Shown here in pieces: positions 1-4,713 of a stretch of 5,972 nucleotides of DNA (positions are counted from its first letter, which is position 1; every line of letters starts with the position of its first letter). The notes under the pieces were generated by a model. It was not told the DNA's origin, ran no database searches, and saw only the letters and a program-made list of their open reading frames with translations. The stretch comes from DATIHT01 sp964348615 (lineage in GTDB: Bacteria > Patescibacteriota > Microgenomatia > Curtissbacterales > GWA2-41-24): positions 1 through 5,972 of the forward strand of contig CAYGDE010000038.1 of the NCBI GenBank assembly GCA_964348615.1, given 5' to 3'. Position numbers and translations under genes: made by a program.

Positions 1-627
1 TACATTCAAATTGGCAAAATGGTTAAAAAGATCGACGGGCTGTCTTTTTTTGAATATGTAAACCATATTGAAAAACCAGATCTGGCAACTGCCAAAAAAC
101 TAATTTCAGGCTGGCAGTACCTTTGGCATGCCGGATACAAAGTCTGGAAAGCACAAAAGATGTTGTCCCTTTATAAAAAGCACACGCCCAAAGTTTATGA
201 AGATCTGATGAATATCCAGAAGGCTTGGGGAACCGATATTCAAGACGAGAAAGTTCGGGAAATTTATCCAAAAATCGAAAAAATTCAAGTAGATTTCGCG
301 ATTTTTGAAAAAGCAAATTCCGCAGAAATGGTAGTTTTGCCAGCCGACCTTGGATGGTCAGACATAGGTGCATGGAATATCCTAAAAGACGAGCTCACAA
401 ATGAAGAAAAAGACAATTTAATTTCAGGTCAAGTTTTCGACATCGACTGCGAAAATTGCTTGATCTATTCGACAGTCAAAGACAAAGTATTAGCTGCAAT
501 TGGGCTTAAAGGTTTAATTGTCGTAGACACACCAGACGGTCTTTTGGTTTGCACAAAAGACAAAGTGTCCGATGTTAAAGCAGTAATCGAAAAACTTAAA
601 GAAGCCAAGAAAGAAAAATACTTGTAA
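1..627 (+). CDS. manC: Mannose-1-phosphate guanylyltransferase, 5'-truncated by window edge
   Basis: The enzyme makes GDP-mannose from mannose-1-phosphate and GTP in the cytoplasm, supplying mannose (or derived fucose/rhamnose) units for surface glycans. The frame is open from base 1 (reads YIQIGKM), so the ATG at 19 is an internal methionine and the true start lies upstream; 208 codons are visible of an expected 350 or so. Family hallmarks seen are the substrate-binding EKPD motif (window residues 24-27), the YLWHAG segment that corresponds to the usual YLWNSG, the PADLGWSDIGAW motif (residues 114-125) carrying an acidic residue expected near the metal site, and the tail with VVDTPDGLLVCTKDK ending in a helix rich in Lys and Glu. 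The protein stops after this tail, so it lacks the phosphomannose isomerase domain found in long bifunctional ManC proteins. The next gene starts 5 nt after the TAA, suggesting co-transcription. A related hexose-1-phosphate nucleotidyltransferase is possible, but the DLGWSDIG and VVDTPD signatures favour the mannose enzyme. Confidence 0.9.
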   Translation, partial: YIQIGKMVKKIDGLSFFEYVNHIEKPDLATAKKLISGWQYLWHAGYKVWKAQKMLSLYKKHTPKVYEDLMNIQKAWGTDIQDEKVREIYPKIEKIQVDFAIFEKANSAEMVVLPADLGWSDIGAWNILKDELTNEEKDNLISGQVFDIDCENCLIYSTVKDKVLAAIGLKGLIVVDTPDGLLVCTKDKVSDVKAVIEKLKEAKKEKYL

Positions 628-632
628 ACTAA

Positions 633-1283
633 ATGTTTTACGATTTTGTCAAACGCACTGTGGACATTATTGGAAGTTCGATAGGACTTCTTATTTTTTC
701 TCCCGCAATAATTGGAGTAATTATTGCAACAAGACTTACCTCAAACGGCCCTATCTTTTTCACACCTCTTCGTGTAGGTAAAGACGGTAAACTTTTTAAA
801 ATGCTCAAGTTTAGAAGCATGTATATGTATGAAATAAACGGCAAAACTGTTCACGCCGAAAAATATTTAGAATATAATGCAAAACTTAAAAAGGCATACC
901 AAAAAAACAGTTTTAAATTGCAAGATGACCCAAGAATTACTCCCATTGGTCATATTTTGAGAAGACTTTCTTTGGACGAACTTCCGCAGTTGATAAACGT
1001 GTTAGTTGGCGATATGTCGTTGGTTGGGCCTCGCGCTTATCAAAAGGATGAATTGGAGCACCAACAAAAAGTTTATCCACACACCAAAAAATTTGTGGGA
1101 GTTATACTTAAATCCAGACCCGGAGCTTCGGGTCCCTGGCAAGTGTCTGGTAGGTCTTTTATCAATTTTGACAAACGGGTAGAAATGGATGCAAATTATG
1201 TCATAAGACGTTCAATAATTTATGATTTGTTAATACTTTTAAAAACTCCAATTGCCATGATAGGTGGAAGGGGTGCGATTTAA
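633..1283 (+). CDS. Small polyprenyl-phosphate sugar-1-phosphate transferase (bacterial sugar transferase family)
   Basis: This is a monotopic phosphoglycosyl transferase: it moves a sugar-1-phosphate from a nucleotide sugar to undecaprenyl phosphate at the inner membrane face, the first committed step of a lipid-linked glycan. At 216 residues it has only the catalytic core. Residues 12-32 are a hydrophobic segment with Ser23-Pro24, the helix break that makes this segment re-entrant in PglC-type enzymes. Then come KFRSM (59-63), DDPRITPIG (98-106), the catalytic Asp-Glu pair in SLDELPQL (D115, E116), GDMSLVGPRA (126-135), and a PG..G.WQVSGR block (163-174). The 34-residue stretch between KFRSM and DDPRIT resembles the WbaP/WcaJ branch more than PglC, although the N-terminal multi-helix part of those proteins is absent. 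The sugar cannot be told from sequence. The gene sits 5 nt after the guanylyltransferase and 4 nt before the DUF4012 gene. No Shine-Dalgarno is evident, so translational coupling is likely. Confidence 0.93.
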   Translation: MFYDFVKRTVDIIGSSIGLLIFSPAIIGVIIATRLTSNGPIFFTPLRVGKDGKLFKMLKFRSMYMYEINGKTVHAEKYLEYNAKLKKAYQKNSFKLQDDPRITPIGHILRRLSLDELPQLINVLVGDMSLVGPRAYQKDELEHQQKVYPHTKKFVGVILKSRPGASGPWQVSGRSFINFDKRVEMDANYVIRRSIIYDLLILLKTPIAMIGGRGAI

Positions 1284-1287
1284 GTAA

Positions 1288-3105
1288 ATGAAACGGCGTT
1301 TAAAATCTATCATTTTAATAGTCATTGTAGTACTTGGGCTTTTAACATTGCGGGCAGGTCTTTCAGCCAAAGCAGCAATTTCCGATTCCAAAAAAGCAGC
1401 AGCAGCAATTAAAGCTCAGGATTTAAACGCTGCAAAAGCACACTTAAAAGACGCAAAACACGATTTCGAAACAACCCAAAAATCCCTGTATGTTTTTACA
1501 CCTCTAAGAGTTGTGCCTCTTTTAGGTTGGTATGTTGCAGACGCACAAAGAGTGACAAAAGCAGCAGTTAGCGGGCTGGAAGGAGCACTTACATTTACGG
1601 AAGCAATAACTCCATATTCCGACGTTTTGGGCCTAAACGGTCAGGGCGATTTTATGGGAGGCACTGCCCAAGAAAGACTTGCCAAAGCAGTTGAAACTTT
1701 AGCAATAGTTACACCTAAAATAGACAGCGTCGGCAAAAATTTATCAGATGCAAGGGAACAAATAGACAAAATAGAATCTTGGAGGTACCCTAATTTTCTT
1801 CCTGGAAAGCCCGGCGCCAAAATCGATCTTGCTAAAAACACAACAGATCAATTAGTAGCGTTTATTGTCGATTCTAAACCGCTTCTTTCGGTTCTGCCCG
1901 ATATCATGGGGACAGATAAAGAAAAAAAGTATTTGATACTTTTCCAAAACGACAAGGAGCTGCGTCCCACCGGAGGATTTATAACGGCATATGCAATCTT
2001 CAGAGTTGAAAAAGGAATAATTACGTCAGAAGGCTCCAGCGACATTTATAAGTTGGACAGTACATTGACAAAAAGTATACCGGCCCCTGAGCCTATTTTA
2101 AAATATTTACCGAACGTCCCAACCCTTAATTTGCGGGACACAAATCTTTCACCGGATTTTAAAGCCTCGATGGACACTTTCGTAGACCTTTATAACAGTA
2201 CGCAAGATCCTGCCAAAATAGACGGGATAATTGCCCTTGATACTCAGTTTGTAGTCGATATGGTGAATGTTTTGGGCCCACTTGAAACAACTGAGGGCAA
2301 ATTTACAACGGACAAAGTAGACGATTGCGATTGCCCACAAATAATTCACGAACTAGAACTTTATGCCGATCAACCCGTTAACTACGAAAAAACCGATAGG
2401 AAGGGCATAATAGGGGTTTTGATGCAGTCTATGATGGACAAGGCATTCAACGCACCCAAAACCTCTTGGCCAACACTTTTAGGTACAACCATAGGTTCAC
2501 TTCGCGAAAAACACTTGCTTTTATACTTTTTCAACCCAAAAACCCAAGAAGCGGTGGAAAAAGTTAACTTTGCAGGTCGCCTTCACCAGTACGATGGCGA
2601 TTACCTCATGATAAACGAATCAAATTTTGGTGGTGCAAAATCCAATCTTTTCATAAAACAAAAAGTCAGCCATACGATAAAAGAAGGGAAAGACGGTCTA
2701 CTGGAAGAACATCTAACCCTAGACTATAAATATCCGCGCAAAATGGACAATTGTTCCTTAACCAGGCAAGGCGGTTTGTGTCTGGCAGGAATCTACAGGG
2801 ATTGGATTAGAATCTATGTCCCCAAGGGGTCAAAGCTTGTTGGCGCCACTTCAATCGATACTCCGTTTACCCAAACCGAAGATTTAGACAAAACAGTAAT
2901 AGAAGGCTTTTTTACCTTAAAGCCAGAAGGAGCATTAAAAATTGAAATAGACTACACAGTTCCTTATAAAGTTGAAGGAGACTACAAGCTTTTAATTCAG
3001 AAGCAACCCGGGACAGAAAACATAATCTACGATATTAACGCCTTCGGCCACAAGCAAAAAGCATTTCCACTTGATACTGACAAAGAATTTATCGTCAAAC
3101 CCTAA
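1288..3105 (+). CDS. Membrane-anchored DUF4012 domain protein
   Basis: This 605-residue protein has a basic N-terminus (MKRRLK), one hydrophobic helix at about 7-22, and then a long part predicted to lie outside the membrane. Residues 27-65 are rich in Ala and Lys and probably form an extended helix, coded partly by a (GCA)4 run. The DUF4012 domain starts near 212: YLILFQND.ELRPTGGF (215-231), LRDTNLSPDF (282-291), DGIIALD (312-318), LREKHLLLYF (405-414) and DYLMINESNFGGAKSN (438-453). The remaining 450-605 part looks beta-rich. Four cysteines lie in the outer part (C347 and C349 in DDCDCP, C489, C497) and could form disulfides. The domain is known from Patescibacteria and Actinobacteria, but its biochemical function is not established. 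The position directly after a guanylyltransferase and a phosphoglycosyl transferase suggests a role in assembly, export or attachment of a surface polysaccharide, which is inference. The ATG at 1288 is chosen because it directly precedes the basic-hydrophobic anchor; a G-rich stretch at 1264-1272 is too far (15 nt) for a good Shine-Dalgarno. Confidence 0.88.
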   Translation: MKRRLKSIILIVIVVLGLLTLRAGLSAKAAISDSKKAAAAIKAQDLNAAKAHLKDAKHDFETTQKSLYVFTPLRVVPLLGWYVADAQRVTKAAVSGLEGALTFTEAITPYSDVLGLNGQGDFMGGTAQERLAKAVETLAIVTPKIDSVGKNLSDAREQIDKIESWRYPNFLPGKPGAKIDLAKNTTDQLVAFIVDSKPLLSVLPDIMGTDKEKKYLILFQNDKELRPTGGFITAYAIFRVEKGIITSEGSSDIYKLDSTLTKSIPAPEPILKYLPNVPTLNLRDTNLSPDFKASMDTFVDLYNSTQDPAKIDGIIALDTQFVVDMVNVLGPLETTEGKFTTDKVDDCDCPQIIHELELYADQPVNYEKTDRKGIIGVLMQSMMDKAFNAPKTSWPTLLGTTIGSLREKHLLLYFFNPKTQEAVEKVNFAGRLHQYDGDYLMINESNFGGAKSNLFIKQKVSHTIKEGKDGLLEEHLTLDYKYPRKMDNCSLTRQGGLCLAGIYRDWIRIYVPKGSKLVGATSIDTPFTQTEDLDKTVIEGFFTLKPEGALKIEIDYTVPYKVEGDYKLLIQKQPGTENIIYDINAFGHKQKAFPLDTDKEFIVKP

Positions 3106-3143
3106 GAACGATTGACAGGGCACGTAAATTAAGATTGGGAACC

Positions 3144-3152
3144 TGATACAAT
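3144..3152 (+). promoter_or_regulatory. Extended -10 promoter element of recO (TGATACAAT)
   Basis: The sequence TGATACAAT combines the TGn extension with a five-of-six -10 hexamer (TACAAT, 3147-3152). It is in the only sizeable gap of the window (3106-3158). A start seven bases after the hexamer falls at 3159, the A of the recO ATG, so the mRNA would be leaderless. No good -35 lies 16-18 bp upstream, which is tolerable for an extended -10 promoter. A TTGACA at 3112-3117 is 29 bp away and so not a normal partner. No Shine-Dalgarno precedes recO, which agrees with a leaderless start. Confidence 0.5.
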
Positions 3153-3158
3153 TATTTT

Positions 3159-3782
3159 ATGTATCTTCGAACCGAAGGAATTATTCTCAAGCGTAGAAAT
3201 TTCGGTGAGGCAGATAGAATTGTTACAATATTCACCCGTGATTTTGGCAAAATAACCGTTCTGGCAAAAGGTGTCCGTAGGCCGCGTTCTAAAAAGGCCG
3301 GCCATTTAGAGCTTGGAAGTTGGTGCAAAGTTTTTGTGGCTAAAGGCAAAAGCCTAGACCTTTTAACAGAAGTCCAAACAAGGTACGCTTTTGGCATAGA
3401 TAATTTTTCAGAAGAAAAAACAAACAAAATCTATCATATTTTGGAAATTGTTGAAAACATTTTTCCAGAACACCAAAAAAATCTTATTGCCTACAACCTA
3501 CTCGTTAAATTTCTCAAAAGAATCGAACAAAATGACGACTTTAATCTGCTTTCTACAGTTTTTAAAATAAAGTTAATGTCCAATCTGGGTTATTTCACTA
3601 GTCATACTCTAAAAGAATCTAACACAAAAAATATTTTAAGAAGTTTAGAAAACGAAGACCTTGAGGTAATAAAAGACACTATTAGCCTGTCCGAAAGATC
3701 ATATTTGAAACTTTTAACATTTCTTGATAGCATGATAGAAAGAACCATTCAGCAGAAATTAAAAACATCGAGGTTTCTGTAA
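3159..3782 (+). CDS. recO: DNA repair protein RecO, short form
   Basis: RecO works with RecR and RecF to load RecA on SSB-covered single strands during recombinational repair, and anneals complementary strands. The N-terminal OB fold is clear: residues 1-40 read EGIILKRRNFGEADRIVTIF followed by GKITVLAKGVRRPRSK, the usual start of the family, and LELGSWCKVFVAKGKSLDLLTEV (50-72) closes it. The C-terminal helical half includes KIKLMSNLGYF (136-146) and ends with QQKLKTSRFL (198-207), like the KLKS..FL end of other members. With 207 residues it is shorter than the typical 240-250. The only cysteine is C56, so the four-Cys zinc motif that many RecO proteins carry after the LGY segment is missing. 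Start ATG at 3159 fits both the conserved N-terminus and the -10 element just before it. The next gene starts 3 nt downstream. Confidence 0.9.
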   Translation: MYLRTEGIILKRRNFGEADRIVTIFTRDFGKITVLAKGVRRPRSKKAGHLELGSWCKVFVAKGKSLDLLTEVQTRYAFGIDNFSEEKTNKIYHILEIVENIFPEHQKNLIAYNLLVKFLKRIEQNDDFNLLSTVFKIKLMSNLGYFTSHTLKESNTKNILRSLENEDLEVIKDTISLSERSYLKLLTFLDSMIERTIQQKLKTSRFL

Positions 3783-3785
3783 AAC

Positions 3786-4688
3786 ATGCCCAAAAAAACC
3801 AAATCTCCCAAAATTTCCGATACAAAAATAAACCTTTCTCCCGAAAACAAGAAAAAATACACAATGGCTGCAATTTGCTTTGTAGCAATTGCTGTCGCAA
3901 TTTTTTTCCTATTTATCTTTCAAAGAACTCCAAGCGGACCCAAAAAGAGTCAGGTTGATGGCGAACTTAAAGACTTCAGCGAAATTACCCTCAAGGACAG
4001 ACCATACGTTACTCTCACTCCAACATCAGACGGCGCGGAAATAATAGTTTCTTTAGAGAATATTTCATATTTCGACAGCATCGAATATGAAATAACCTAC
4101 AACGCAGATAATCCGCAATCACCGGGCGATAAGATTCAAAGGGGTGCAACCGGAACCGATGTTAATACTAAGGACCAAAAGTATAAAAAAGATATTCTTC
4201 TTGGAACTGCTTCCAAAGGCGTCAAAAGCCCAGATCGGGGTATAACAGACGGTAAACTGACCTTGCATCTTGGAAAAGGGGATTCTCAGTATCTGTCGGA
4301 GACACAGTGGGACCTTTTTGAAATCGGCAAACAGGCAACAACCATTAAAGATCAAACTGGTAACCTAAATTTGGATATTCCGGCAACTCTTGGAAAAACC
4401 TATTGGGTCATTCTTGCAGATACAATTGGAGTGCCACCGACTTTTGACAAAGATCTAGAAACTGTAATTACTCCTGTATATGGTGCATTTTCAATAGCAC
4501 CAAAGTTTTCCAAATCAATAAATCTCGACCTTAAATTAACAAAAGATTCAAAAAGCCCTAGCCTAAATCTTTACAGCCCACAAGAAGGAAAATGGGAGAC
4601 CAAAGAGCCAAAGTATGACCAAAGCACAAAAACCATTTCCACAAGCCTAGACAATTTTGCCACCTTTGTAGTTACTTCCTCCGAATAA
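3786..4688 (+). CDS. Unrecognised single-pass membrane protein with extracytoplasmic beta-rich domain
   Basis: I do not recognise this 300-residue protein. Residues 1-25 are strongly basic and polar (likely cytoplasmic), residues 27-45 are a hydrophobic membrane helix (MAAICFVAIAVAIFFLFIF), and the rest is probably outside. There is no lipobox and no small-residue cleavage site after the helix, so an uncleaved anchor is more likely than a signal peptide. Residues 65-240 alternate polar and hydrophobic residues in short strands separated by Gly/Asp turns. The last 45 residues (LNLYSPQEGKWE, then ISTSLDNFATFVVTS) resemble the ending of beta-sandwich surface proteins of the type 'W...yd..t.tit..l.hFs.f.v'; this is a pattern resemblance only. 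The only cysteine (C31) is inside the helix. It starts 3 nt after recO; a GAGG at 3770-3773 is 12 nt upstream and could be a weak ribosome site. Starting at M27 instead would remove the basic tail, so the first ATG is preferred. Confidence 0.8.
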   Translation: MPKKTKSPKISDTKINLSPENKKKYTMAAICFVAIAVAIFFLFIFQRTPSGPKKSQVDGELKDFSEITLKDRPYVTLTPTSDGAEIIVSLENISYFDSIEYEITYNADNPQSPGDKIQRGATGTDVNTKDQKYKKDILLGTASKGVKSPDRGITDGKLTLHLGKGDSQYLSETQWDLFEIGKQATTIKDQTGNLNLDIPATLGKTYWVILADTIGVPPTFDKDLETVITPVYGAFSIAPKFSKSINLDLKLTKDSKSPSLNLYSPQEGKWETKEPKYDQSTKTISTSLDNFATFVVTSSE

Positions 4689-4693
4689 AAAGC

Positions 4694-4699
4694 TATAAT
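4694..4699 (+). promoter_or_regulatory. -10 promoter element TATAAT before the glycyl-tRNA synthetase gene
   Basis: A consensus TATAAT lies in the 25-nt gap. A weak -35 candidate, GTTACT at 4671-4676 (3 of 6 matches), is 17 bp upstream inside the end of the preceding gene. A start near A4707 would give a leader of only about 7 nt without Shine-Dalgarno. The element could arise by chance in AT-rich DNA, but its placement parallels that before recO. Confidence 0.45.
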
Positions 4700-4713
4700 A
4701 TTCTCCAAACACC

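Noticed and set aside
23..373. Minus-strand open frame opposite the guanylyltransferase.
   Set aside because: The plus-strand frame carries EKPD and GWSDIG motifs; the antisense product matches nothing recognisable.
1117..1134. Perfect 6-bp GC-rich hairpin (GACCCG, six-base loop, CGGGTC) in the sugar transferase gene.
   Set aside because: It lies in codons of the conserved PG..G.WQ block with no T run after it, so it is neither a terminator nor clearly selected as structure.
1396..1407. (GCA)4 trinucleotide run in the DUF4012 gene.
   Set aside because: Four units coding Ala37-40 in an Ala/Lys-rich helix is ordinary composition, not a notable microsatellite.
3112..3117. Perfect TTGACA after the DUF4012 stop, tempting as a -35 box.
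   Set aside because: The nearest good -10 (3147-3152) is 29 bp away and no acceptable hexamer lies 16-18 bp downstream.
3296..3303. GGCCGGCC eight-base palindrome in recO.
   Set aside because: It codes a normal Ala-Gly in the conserved OB-fold region, does not extend beyond eight bases, and no second copy was seen.
4689..4713. Possible terminator between the unrecognised gene and glyS.
   Set aside because: There is no stem of useful length and no T run; only the AT-rich -10 element is visible.
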